A model generated the notes under the pieces. The model saw only the letters and a program-made list of their open reading frames with translations. It was not told the origin of the DNA and did no database searches. From Desertibaculum subflavum (GTDB lineage: Bacteria > Pseudomonadota > Alphaproteobacteria > Ferrovibrionales > Ferrovibrionaceae), in assembly GCA_003576705.1 (NCBI GenBank), contig QOZS01000037.1, positions 1 through 59,075 of the forward strand: a stretch of DNA of 59,075 nt. Direction: 5' to 3'. The position numbers and the translations under genes were made by a program. Shown here one piece after another: positions 32,909-40,608 of the stretch; the first letter of the stretch is position 1, and every line of letters starts with the position of its first letter.

Positions 32909-32936
32909 GCCCCGGCAGGGCTGGGGCTGCCGGGGC
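32909..32936 (-). terminator. Terminator-like hairpin after the cold-shock gene
   Basis: GCCCCGGCAG, 8-nt loop, CTGCCGGGGC: a perfect 10-bp stem beginning 11 bp beyond the cold-shock stop. It is strongly stable, but no U-run follows. Confidence 0.55.
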
Positions 32937-32946
32937 GTTGGCGATC

Positions 32947-33150
32947 TCAACCGGCCTTCAGGTTCACGGCCGCGGCCTTGCCGCGCTCCATCGACACATC
33001 GAAACTGACCTGCTGACCTTCGGACAGCCCCTGCAGGCCGGCCCGCTCGAGCGCAGAGATATGGACGAAGACATCCGAAGAGCCGTCCGTCGGCTGAATG
33101 AAGCCGTAACCCTTCTGCACGTTGAACCACTTAACCGTTCCGGTCGCCAT
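32947..33150 (-). CDS. Cold-shock domain protein (CspA family)
   Basis: A 67-aa cold-shock protein. RNP1 is KGYGFIQP and RNP2 is VFVHIS, with the start MATGTVKWFN. It binds single-stranded RNA/DNA and melts mRNA structure. The about 290 bp upstream have no gene on this strand, leaving room for the long structured leader common in csp genes. A 10-bp hairpin follows the stop. Confidence 0.95.
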   Translation of the reverse strand: MATGTVKWFNVQKGYGFIQPTDGSSDVFVHISALERAGLQGLSEGQQVSFDVSMERGKAAAVNLKAG

Positions 33151-33439
33151 AGCATTGGTCTTTCATGAGCTCGGCAGGGCCGGCCTGGGCCGACCGCGCC
33201 GATGGTGCACGCCGCGCGACAACCGCGCGGCCTGGCAACCTGAAATTCGGGATTGTTTCGTCGGCGCCGGCGGAAGGTCGGCCCGATTGGGGCTGGCCCG
33301 GCGGAGGCGAAGCGGCCAAACAGGCCTAAACCTCGATTGCGGCGCCAGTAGACAACAGAATGATGGCGGCGGAAAGGCATTTCGGGCGCCGGCCATCGAT
33401 TTCGATGGCGCTTCGGCGGCATTGGGCCGATGCTCGGGC

Positions 33440-34009
33440 ATGTTCCATCTCTGTTTGGTGCGACGGCGGCTTCGCGTGGCGATGCTGTCGGCTGCGGCTC
33501 TCGTTCTCTGTGCTTCCGGCGGCAATGCGGCGCCCAGCTGTGCCGGTGCGACATCGGCCGCGCCGCAGGGCGATCACTACAAGGCCAATGCGCCGTTGCG
33601 AACCACATTGGTGAAAACCGGCGCGGCGGGGACCAGGGTGCTGCTGAGCGGGCGGGTCCTGGACCACAATTGCCGCAATGTGCTCGGCGCGCTGCTCGAA
33701 TTCTGGCAGGCGGACGAAGCCGGCCGGTACGACGGGCGGGGCTTCGAGTTTCGCGGTCGGCAGACCACCGACACGCAGGGCCGGTACCGGCTGGAGACGA
33801 TCGTTCCCGGTGCGGGGGAGGGGGGCGCCCGCGCCATCTACGTGAAGGTCGCTTCGCAAGGCGGACGCGTGGTGACCACCCGTCTCTTCTTCCCCGGCGA
33901 GCCCGGCAATGCGGACGATCCCGCCTATCGCGCCGAACTGCTCGTCAAGACCGAACCGGGCCGGGAAGGCCTGATCGCGACCTACGACTTCGTGCTGCCC
34001 CCGCCCTAG
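33440..34009 (+). CDS. Intradiol dioxygenase-fold protein lacking the metal site, exported
   Basis: A 189-aa protein with a signal peptide (VRRRLRVAMLSAAALVLCAS). The core matches intradiol ring-cleavage dioxygenases (LSGRVLDHNC, LEFWQADEAGRYD, RGRQTTDTQGRYRLETIVPG, RLFFPGEPGNADD). The iron ligands are mostly gone: the PxPYP Tyr is absent (VPGAGEGG), and the RPAHIH histidines are replaced by ARAIYVK. Only the first Tyr (GRYD) remains. Catalysis by the classical route is therefore unlikely. ATG at 33440 gives the full signal; 33482 is an alternative. A hairpin follows the stop. Confidence 0.75.
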   Translation: MFHLCLVRRRLRVAMLSAAALVLCASGGNAAPSCAGATSAAPQGDHYKANAPLRTTLVKTGAAGTRVLLSGRVLDHNCRNVLGALLEFWQADEAGRYDGRGFEFRGRQTTDTQGRYRLETIVPGAGEGGARAIYVKVASQGGRVVTTRLFFPGEPGNADDPAYRAELLVKTEPGREGLIATYDFVLPPP

Positions 34010-34017
34010 AGGCGGAG

Positions 34018-34043
34018 GTCGTGCCGCCGGGCGGCGGCACGAC
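34018..34043 (+). terminator. Perfect 12-bp hairpin after the intradiol-fold gene
   Basis: GTCGTGCCGCCG, GG, CGGCGGCACGAC: a perfect 12-bp stem starting 8 bp after the stop, followed by CTTGTATTTAT, a weak T-rich tract. Good candidate for intrinsic termination. Confidence 0.65.
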
Positions 34044-34078
34044 GCTTGTATTTATCCACTTGGTTAAATATAACCGGC

Positions 34079-34097
34079 GGCGAACCGGAGGTTCGCC
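34079..34097 (+). promoter_or_regulatory. Hairpin enclosing the GST ribosome-binding site
   Basis: GGCGAACC-GGA-GGTTCGCC is a perfect 8-bp stem ending one base before the ATG at 34098. The GGAGG Shine-Dalgarno sequence (34087-34091) lies in the loop and the 3' arm. Folding would restrict ribosome access. Confidence 0.6.
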
Positions 34098-34712
34098 ATG
34101 AAGCTCTACTACGCCGAAACCCTGAATCCGCGGAAAGCCTGCGCGGTCGCGCGCCATCTCGAACTGCCGGTCGAGCACGTGCATGTCGACCTCGCCAAGG
34201 GCGAACAGAAGCGGCCGGAATTTCTGGCGCTCAACCCGAACGGCAAGGTGCCGGTCCTGCAGGAGGCGGACGGGCGCACGCTGTGGGAATCGGATGCCAT
34301 CATGTGCCGCCTGTCGCAGATCGCCGGCAGCGATCTCTGGCCGACGGATCCCGACCGGCAGATCGACGTGCTGCGCTGGCTCGCCTGGGACCTGCAGCAT
34401 TTCACCCGCCATGGCGGCGCGCTCTATTTCGAGCACATCATCAAGCCGCGCTTCGGCCTGCCGCCCGACCCCGCCGCCGCGGAAAGCGCGACGGGCTTCT
34501 TCAAGACCAGCGCCGCCGTGCTGGAGGGCCATCTCGCCGGCCGGCGCTGGCTGCTCGGCGACCGGCTGACGGTGGCGGATTTCGCCGCCGCCATCACCTT
34601 GCCCTATGCGGCGCCCGCGAAGCTCCCGCTCGACGGCTTTCCGGCGATCCAGCGCTGGCACGGCCGGCTCTGCGAGCTCGCCGCCTGGCGCGAGCCCTGG
34701 CCGCCGAAGTAG
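34098..34712 (+). CDS. Glutathione S-transferase family protein
   Basis: A 204-aa GST with thioredoxin-like N-domain (KLYYAETLNPRKACAVARHL, NPNGKVPVLQEADGRTLWESDAI) and helical C-domain ending with LLGDRLTVADFAAA. The usual catalytic Ser/Tyr is replaced by the NPRK loop. It should bind glutathione, but its substrate is unknown. The stop is just 4 bp from the convergent NTF2-like gene. Confidence 0.9.
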   Translation: MKLYYAETLNPRKACAVARHLELPVEHVHVDLAKGEQKRPEFLALNPNGKVPVLQEADGRTLWESDAIMCRLSQIAGSDLWPTDPDRQIDVLRWLAWDLQHFTRHGGALYFEHIIKPRFGLPPDPAAAESATGFFKTSAAVLEGHLAGRRWLLGDRLTVADFAAAITLPYAAPAKLPLDGFPAIQRWHGRLCELAAWREPWPPK

Positions 34713-34716
34713 CAGC

Positions 34717-35103
34717 TCACCGCGCCGTCGGGCTCGCATAGACGCGTTCGATGTGGAAGCTCTTGGCAGTGACGCGCCAGGCGCCGTCGACGCGGTGATA
34801 GCTGAGCTGATCCAGGAACAGCGTGGCACCGATGCGCACGCGCACCTTCGCCACCGCCTGGTCGGGACCGGCGAAGTCGATGGCGAGGATCGCCTGCTCG
34901 CGCGGCGCGCCGAGCGCCTCGGGCGAGGGACGGCCGGCGAGAAGGGCGCGGAACTCGGCGCCGCTCATCACCACGAGCTTGCCGTCGCGGAGCCCGTGCA
35001 GCTGGGCCGAGGCAGCGAAGACGCCGTCATAAGCGGCGTCGTCGGCGGTGTACATCAGGTCGAGATAGCGGTTCAGCGCATCGGTCAGGTCGGCGATCGG
35101 CAT
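34717..35103 (-). CDS. NTF2-like (SnoaL/lumazine-binding type) protein
   Basis: A 128-aa protein of the NTF2-like cone fold: an N-terminal helix ALNRYLDLMYTADDAAYDGVF, then AQLHGLRDGKLVVMSGAEFRALL, and beta strands ending LDQLSYHRVDGAWRVTAKSF. This fold serves in small isomerases, hydrolases and binding proteins. It is divergent from the Lrp regulator (127-bp gap), which may control it. Confidence 0.75.
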   Translation of the reverse strand: MPIADLTDALNRYLDLMYTADDAAYDGVFAASAQLHGLRDGKLVVMSGAEFRALLAGRPSPEALGAPREQAILAIDFAGPDQAVAKVRVRIGATLFLDQLSYHRVDGAWRVTAKSFHIERVYASPTAR

Positions 35104-35191
35104 GGTTCGCTCCGGCTGGGATCGGGGCGGAGCATGGCCGGAAGGGGCGGGGCATGTCCTTGCGAAGGCTGCCTTCAGATGAGAGGGTTTT

Positions 35192-35204
35192 GGCAGTATC
35201 TGCC
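35192..35204. promoter_or_regulatory. Candidate Lrp-type operator
   Basis: GGCAGTATCTGCC is a perfect 5-3-5 dyad 26 bp before the Lrp start and 88 bp from the divergent NTF2-like start. Lrp/AsnC proteins bind dyads of this size and usually autoregulate. Confidence 0.45.
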
Positions 35205-35230
35205 TCAAGCTGTCGATTTTGAGACCTGGA

Positions 35231-35716
35231 ATGCCGAAAACTGAACTCGACGCAGTCGATCGCCGCATCCTCGCCGCGCTGCAGGCCGACGGGCGGCTCA
35301 GCAATGTCGACCTCGCCGACCGGGTCGGGCTGTCGCCTTCGCCCTGCCTGCGCCGGGTGCGGCGGCTGGAAGCGGCGGGGCTGATCGGCGGCTACCGGGC
35401 GCTGCTCGGCCGCGAGGCCGTCGGGCTCGGCCTCACCGTCTTCGTCGGCGTCAAGATCGGCAGCCATGCCGACCAGGCGGCGGCGGAGTTCGAGGCCGCC
35501 GTGGTGGCGATGCCGGAGGTGATCGCCTGCCACATGGTGGCGGGCGAAGCGGACTACCTGCTGGAAGTGGCGGCGCCGGACCTCGCCGCCTACCAGCGCT
35601 TCCTGCTCGACCGGCTGCTGGCGCTCGCCATCGTGCGCGAGGTGAAGAGCGACATCGCCATCCAGGCCCTCAAGCAAGGCGCACCGCTGCCGCTCGGCCA
35701 TCTCGACGCGGGCTGA
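35231..35716 (+). CDS. Lrp/AsnC family regulator
   Basis: A 161-aa regulator: helix-turn-helix LDAVDRRILAALQADGRLSN through SPSPCLRRVRRLEAAGLIGG, then the RAM effector-binding domain (ACHMVAGEADYLLEVAAPDLAAYQRFLLD). ATG at 35231 gives the standard N-terminus. It is divergent from the NTF2-like gene and probably senses an amino acid. A second Lrp paralogue lies at about 44 kb. Confidence 0.92.
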   Translation: MPKTELDAVDRRILAALQADGRLSNVDLADRVGLSPSPCLRRVRRLEAAGLIGGYRALLGREAVGLGLTVFVGVKIGSHADQAAAEFEAAVVAMPEVIACHMVAGEADYLLEVAAPDLAAYQRFLLDRLLALAIVREVKSDIAIQALKQGAPLPLGHLDAG

Positions 35717-35750
35717 AAGAGGCGCCCGCGGCGAACCTTCCGCCGCGTCG

Positions 35751-36353
35751 TCAGCCGCCGCTCGGGTCCCTGGCGCGGCGATCCTCGGGCGGCACGCGTG
35801 CCGCGAGCTTGGCCAGCACGGCGAGGAAGGCGCGCGCCGCGATCGGTTCCATCGGCTTCAATTCCGGCGGCGCCGGCGCGAGCGGGATGACGAGATCCGC
35901 CTCGCCCGCCTCGTCCTCCAGCCACAGCGCGGCGACATAGATCGCCGGCACCAGCAGGAAGGTCGGCGTGTAACGGCCGCGCTTCACCTGGTCGAGGCTT
36001 TCGGCGCGGCGGATCGCCTGTTCGGTGGCGGCGGTGAAGGGCCCCTCGTTCACCTGGCCGAAGCGGTGCTGGCCCTTGAAGTCCTGCGTCTCGACGGCGG
36101 CGACCACGCGATCGCCCTCGTGCAGCAGGAAGCGCCAGCCCTTCGGCTCCGCCGCGCGGCGCAGATCGGCCGCGCCCTTGATGCGGTCGAGCCGGAGCAG
36201 GGCGGTGCGATGCGGCGTCGAGAGCGCGATGGCGCCCGTGTCGGCACGGCGCAGCGACGGCGTGCGAAAGCCATCGAACGCGGCGAGATCGGCGAGCTTG
36301 GCGCGCACGGCCTCGAAGGCCTGCAGCGGCGGATCGATGGTGCGGAGAGGCAT
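35751..36353 (-). CDS. Hypothetical protein paired with cysteine protease gene
   Basis: A 200-aa soluble protein, not recognised. It has mixed strands (WRFLLHEGDRVVAAVETQDF, RYTPTFLLVPAIYVAALWLED) and no signal peptide or membrane span. It begins 12 bp after the papain-like protease gene on the same strand. Being co-transcribed, it could be an inhibitor, substrate-recognition partner or immunity protein of that protease; this is inference from context. Confidence 0.65.
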   Translation of the reverse strand: MPLRTIDPPLQAFEAVRAKLADLAAFDGFRTPSLRRADTGAIALSTPHRTALLRLDRIKGAADLRRAAEPKGWRFLLHEGDRVVAAVETQDFKGQHRFGQVNEGPFTAATEQAIRRAESLDQVKRGRYTPTFLLVPAIYVAALWLEDEAGEADLVIPLAPAPPELKPMEPIAARAFLAVLAKLAARVPPEDRRARDPSGG

Positions 36354-36365
36354 GGCGCCGCCTCC

Positions 36366-37124
36366 TCAAGCCTGGGTGAAGTAGGAATGCGTCCAGCTGC
36401 CCGAGCCCTGATAGGACGAGCCGAAGGTCGCATAATCGACATCCGATTTGCCGTACCACGGATCGTCGACCGCCAGCATCTCCTCGAACACGCGGTAGCC
36501 GATGATACAGAGGAAATGCGCGCCGCCGCCGGACCAGGCGGTGCGCACGCCAAGTGGCCGGCCGGCATTGATCTCGGTCCGCACCGTGGCGAAGGTGGAA
36601 CTCGATCCCGTGCTGTGATCGAAATGGCCGACGCGCGTCAGCGAGGAGCCGAGGAAGCCATAGACATTGCAGGGGCCGCTGGCGCCGGTGCCGCAGCAAT
36701 CGTTGCGGCCGAGCTCGCCGTTGGCGACGGCGCATTGCGTCCAGCTGCTGGCCGGATCGTAGAACAGGGCCACGCTGGTCGAGACGGCGGCCCAGCACCA
36801 GTTGGTCTGCTGCTGGTGCTGCATGCTGAAATCGAGGCGGTGCCAGCGGAAGATGCGCAGGATCTCGGCAACCAGCCGGCGCCAATCGACCACGATCCGC
36901 GAGATGTCGACCAGGCGGGGCGCGGCACGCAGCGCAGCCGGCGAGATGGCGCCGCCGCCATCGAGGCGGAGAGGCAGGCGCGTCGCCTCGATGATCGAGC
37001 CTGTCCTGACCGCGCGCCGCACGCCGGCCTGGGCCTTGGTCGTTCGGCGACCGGCACGCGCCCGCTTGCCGCGGATGGTCTTTCCGGCTTGGCTTGACGG
37101 CTTGGCGCGGCTTGATCGGGCCAT
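36366..37124 (-). CDS. Papain-like cysteine protease, AvrRpt2-type
   Basis: A 252-aa protein. The first 35 or so residues are basic (Arg/Lys/Ser/Ala). The catalytic centre is QQQTNWCWAAVS with Cys110 and the oxyanion Gln. The His is in GGAHFLCIIGY and the Asp/Asn position in LAVDDPWYGKS, the pattern of the C39/C70-like AvrRpt2 family. There is a further Cys-rich loop (NDCCGTGASGPCNVYGF). ATG at 37124 has GGGGGAG 6 nt upstream. No secretion signal. Relatives include type III effectors and self-processing proteins, but no secretion system is visible here. Confidence 0.85.
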   Translation of the reverse strand: MARSSRAKPSSQAGKTIRGKRARAGRRTTKAQAGVRRAVRTGSIIEATRLPLRLDGGGAISPAALRAAPRLVDISRIVVDWRRLVAEILRIFRWHRLDFSMQHQQQTNWCWAAVSTSVALFYDPASSWTQCAVANGELGRNDCCGTGASGPCNVYGFLGSSLTRVGHFDHSTGSSSTFATVRTEINAGRPLGVRTAWSGGGAHFLCIIGYRVFEEMLAVDDPWYGKSDVDYATFGSSYQGSGSWTHSYFTQA

Positions 37125-37297
37125 GGCGCACTCCCCCAAATGGCAAGGCACAAGTGCGTTGGACTGGGCGATGCGAAGTGCCGGCTTCCCTGCGGCAGCT
37201 TGAGCGTAGGCCGGGCGACGAGCTCGTCACAAGGGAACGGGGAGGGCACGGCGCCGTTCTCCGCAAAATGTCACAAGCGGGATCGCGCCTTCGACGC

Positions 37298-37321
37298 TGC
37301 GCGCGGCTTATGCCGCGCGCA
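37298..37321 (-). terminator. Hairpin with the chemoreceptor stop codon in its loop
   Basis: TGCGCGCGGC-TTAT-GCCGCGCGCA is a perfect 10-bp stem. The TAA stop of the chemoreceptor (37310-37308, reverse strand) lies in the 4-nt loop. It may act as terminator or 3' stabiliser, formed once ribosomes leave. Confidence 0.5.
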
Positions 37322-39488
37322 CCTTGGCGATGAAGCGGTCGACTTCGCCGCGCAGGGTCTCGGCCTGCTGCGCGAGGCTGCCGGCCGCCTTGTGCATCTG
37401 GCTCGCGGCGGTGCCGACCTCGCCCGAGGCCTGGGTGACCGAGCCGATATTGGTGGAGACGTCGCGGGTGCCGCCCGCCGCCTCCTGCACGTTGCGGCTG
37501 ATCTCCTGGGTGGCGGCGCCCTGCTGCTCCACGGCGGAAGCGATGGTCGTGGCGATCTCGTTGACATGCTCGATCGAGCGGCTGATCGCCTGGATCGCGC
37601 CGACCGCCTCGCCGGTCGCGCCCTGCACCGCCTGGATCTGCTTGGCGATCTCCTCGGTCGCCCGCGCCGTCTGGGTGGCGAGGCTCTTCACTTCGCTGGC
37701 AACGACGGCGAAGCCCTTGCCGGCCTCGCCGGCGCGGGCCGCCTCGATCGTCGCGTTGAGGGCGAGCAGGTTGGTCTGGCTGGCGATCTGGGTGATCAGC
37801 GCCACCACCTCGCCGATTTTCGCGGCGGCCTGGGTCAGGCCATCGATGGTGCCGCTGGTCGCGCGCGCCTGATCCACCGCGGCGCGGGCGGTCTCGGCCG
37901 ATTCCGCCACCTGGCGCGCGATCTCGCCGATCGAGGCGGCGAGCTCCTCGGTGGCCGAGGCGACGGTCTGCACGTTGGTGGTCGCCTGCTCGGCCGCATT
38001 GGCCACGGCGGCGGCCTGGCGGTTGGTCTCCTCGGCGGTGACCGAGAGCGTGGTGGAATTCGACTGCATCTCGCCGGCGGAGAGCGACACGGTGTCGACC
38101 ACCGCCTTGACCGAGGCTTCGAAGGCATCGGCGAGGGCCTGCATCTCCGCCTTGCGCTTGGCGGCGGCCTCGGCCTCCAGGCGGCGCTGCGCCGCCTCGC
38201 GATCGGCCTGCGCCTTCTGCTCGGCGGCCTCGGCATTGCGGCGCGCTTCCGCGGTCTCGGCCTTGCGGCGCGCCTCGGCGGCCTCGGCCTCCTGGGCCAG
38301 GCGCCGCCGCTCGGCCTCCTGCGCGGCCTCGCGGGCGCGGGCTTCCTCGGCCTCGCGGGAGAGCCGCTCGTTCTCCGTGCCGGCCTGCTTGAACACCTCG
38401 ACCGCGCGGGCCATGGCGCCGAGCTCGTCGCCGCGGCTCTGCGCCGGCACATGGGTCGACCAGTCCTTGTCGGCGAGCCGGCGCATCGCCGCGGTCAGCG
38501 CGCGGATCGGCCGCGTCAGGCCGAGCGCGATCAGCGTGGCGGCGGCGAGGCCCAGGGCCAGCGCGATGCCGGCGCCGGCGAGCGAGGTCGTCTGCGAACG
38601 GCCGATGGTGGTGCCGGCCGCCTCGCGCATGCCGTCGAGCGCCTCGAACTGCGTCGTGACCAGTTCATTGGAGATGCGGCTGATCGAGTTCGAGAGCCGG
38701 GCATTGGTCTCGTTGGCGCGACGCGCCATGTCGGCATGGGCGGTCTCGGCGGCATCGGTCGCCTCGACATACTGGGTGATCGCCTTGCCGATCTCGCGCA
38801 AGCTCTCCTGCTTCTCCGGCTGCTGCATGCGGCCTTCCAGCATGCCGATCACCAGCGCGAGCTTCTCCAGCGCCGCCTTGCCGTTTTCGAGCAGGCTCGG
38901 CTCCGGCTCGACGAAGTAGAGGTTGATCTTCGCCGTCGCGGTGAACAGGTGATTCAGGCCGATGCCGGCATCGGCGGCCAGCGCCATGTCGTTCTCGTCG
39001 ATCGCGGCATTGATCAGATCGACCAGCGCGCTGTGGATCTTGTCGCCGGCCGGGCGCATCACCTGCTTGATCTGGCGGTCGTATTCGGCGCGTGTCTTGA
39101 TGATGGCGTCGAAGTTCGCCATGTAGCGGCCGATGCCTTCCAGCACCTTGCGCATCTCCTCGGCATGCGCCGGGTCGGTGAAGCCCTGGATCAGTTCCTC
39201 GCCCTTGCTTTCGATCGCCTTCTGGCGGACGCGCGCTTCCTCCACGGCGGATTCGGCGCCGGTGGAGACATAGACCTGCACGGTGCGACGCAGCTGCGCG
39301 AAGGCGCTGTCGACCAGGGCCACGCCGGTGACGTTGCGCGACACCGCGTCGTAGCTGCCGAATGCGCCGCGAATGGAATCGAGGCCGAAATGGCCAACCG
39401 CCGCGACGCCCAGCAGCAGCGCCAGCACGATGCCGAACCCGGCATAGACGCGAATGCCGATCTTCAAGTTGTTGAATGCCGACAGCAC
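37308..39488 (-). CDS. Methyl-accepting chemotaxis protein
   Basis: A 726-aa chemoreceptor. TM1 is IRVYAGFGIVLALLLGVAAV near the start; a four-helix periplasmic sensor of about 270 aa follows; TM2 is ALALGLAAATLIALGL. Then HAMP, an unusually long Ala/Glu/Arg coiled coil of about 90 aa (REAEEARAREAAQEAERRRL and on), and the signalling domain with the tip NLLALNATIEAARAGEAGKG. GTG at 39488 has GAGGGGGG 6 nt upstream. It reports to CheA/CheW, none of which are in this window. Confidence 0.92.
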   Translation of the reverse strand: MLSAFNNLKIGIRVYAGFGIVLALLLGVAAVGHFGLDSIRGAFGSYDAVSRNVTGVALVDSAFAQLRRTVQVYVSTGAESAVEEARVRQKAIESKGEELIQGFTDPAHAEEMRKVLEGIGRYMANFDAIIKTRAEYDRQIKQVMRPAGDKIHSALVDLINAAIDENDMALAADAGIGLNHLFTATAKINLYFVEPEPSLLENGKAALEKLALVIGMLEGRMQQPEKQESLREIGKAITQYVEATDAAETAHADMARRANETNARLSNSISRISNELVTTQFEALDGMREAAGTTIGRSQTTSLAGAGIALALGLAAATLIALGLTRPIRALTAAMRRLADKDWSTHVPAQSRGDELGAMARAVEVFKQAGTENERLSREAEEARAREAAQEAERRRLAQEAEAAEARRKAETAEARRNAEAAEQKAQADREAAQRRLEAEAAAKRKAEMQALADAFEASVKAVVDTVSLSAGEMQSNSTTLSVTAEETNRQAAAVANAAEQATTNVQTVASATEELAASIGEIARQVAESAETARAAVDQARATSGTIDGLTQAAAKIGEVVALITQIASQTNLLALNATIEAARAGEAGKGFAVVASEVKSLATQTARATEEIAKQIQAVQGATGEAVGAIQAISRSIEHVNEIATTIASAVEQQGAATQEISRNVQEAAGGTRDVSTNIGSVTQASGEVGTAASQMHKAAGSLAQQAETLRGEVDRFIAKVRAA

Positions 39489-39600
39489 GTTTTGCCCCCC
39501 TCGCGGGCCTCCGAACGGGGGATATTCGCGACCGATCCCTAAGTTTTGCTTTAATCTCCACCACAACGAAGTCTTACAGAACGGGTAGGGGAGGAACGCG

Positions 39601-40608
39601 GTGACCGGCAAGCTCGCCTTCGGCATCTTCGATCATGTGGAGCGGCGCGGGCCGGACATCGCCGCGCTGTATCGAGGCCGCTTTGCCCTGGCCCAGGCCG
39701 CGGAAAGCTTCGGCTTCCGCGGCTATCACGTGGCCGAGCACCATGCGACGCCGCTCGGCATGGCACCGTCGCCGGCGCTGTTCCTGGCGGCATTGGCGCA
39801 ACGGACGAGCAAGCTCCGTCTCGGACCGCTCGTCTATCTATTGCCGCTCTACGAGCCGATGCGGCTCGCCGAGGAGATCTGCATGCTGGACCACCTCTCG
39901 GGCGGCCGGCTCGATCTGGGCGTCGGGCGCGGCGTGTCGCCCTACGAGCTCGCGGTGTTCCGCGTGCCGTTTTACGAGAGCCGGGCGCGCTTCGCCGAGG
40001 CGCTCGACCTCATGCTTGCCGCGCTCACGCGCGAGCGGATCGACCATCACGGCCGCTTCTACCAGATCGACGACGTGCCGATCGCGATGCGGCCTTTGCA
40101 GTCGCCGCATCCGCCGCTCTGGTTCGGCGGTGCCACCGAGAAGAACGCGGAATTCGCCGGCGCCCGCGGCATGAACCTGATGTCGAATGGGCCGAACGTC
40201 CTGCTGCGCCGGCAGATGCAGATCCATGCCGAGCACTGGCGGCCGGGCGCGGCGAACCCGCTGCCGGTCCGCGGCGCGATCCGCCATCTGCTGGTGGCGG
40301 AGACGGATGCCGAGGCAGAGCGGTTGGCGCGCCCCGCCTACAAAGTGTTCTACGACAACATCGTCAAGCTGTGGCGCGAGTGGCGCACCGCGCCGATCAA
40401 CTTCACCGACGATCTCGACCGCGCGCGGGCGAACCAGGTGGCGATCGTCGGATCGCCGCAGACGGTGAAGGCTGAGATCGAGCGCTTCGCCGCCGAGAGC
40501 GGTTGCGACTACCTTGCTCTCTCGTTCGTCTGGGGCGATCTCTCCGACGAGATCGGCCGCCGCTCGCTCGACCTGTTCGGCCGCGAGGTGATGCCGGGCT
40601 TCGCGTGA
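39601..40608 (+). CDS. Luciferase-like (LLM) flavin-dependent oxidoreductase
   Basis: A 335-aa TIM-barrel bacterial-luciferase-type monooxygenase. Typical segments are YHVAEHHATPLGMAPSP, RLGPLVYLLPLYEPMRLAEE and LDHLSGGRLDLGVGRGVSPYE. It uses reduced FMN or F420; the substrate is unknown. GTG at 39601 has GGGGAGG upstream at 6-7 nt. Its last 100 bp overlap the 3' end of the MscS gene on the other strand. Confidence 0.9.
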   Translation: MTGKLAFGIFDHVERRGPDIAALYRGRFALAQAAESFGFRGYHVAEHHATPLGMAPSPALFLAALAQRTSKLRLGPLVYLLPLYEPMRLAEEICMLDHLSGGRLDLGVGRGVSPYELAVFRVPFYESRARFAEALDLMLAALTRERIDHHGRFYQIDDVPIAMRPLQSPHPPLWFGGATEKNAEFAGARGMNLMSNGPNVLLRRQMQIHAEHWRPGAANPLPVRGAIRHLLVAETDAEAERLARPAYKVFYDNIVKLWREWRTAPINFTDDLDRARANQVAIVGSPQTVKAEIERFAAESGCDYLALSFVWGDLSDEIGRRSLDLFGREVMPGFA

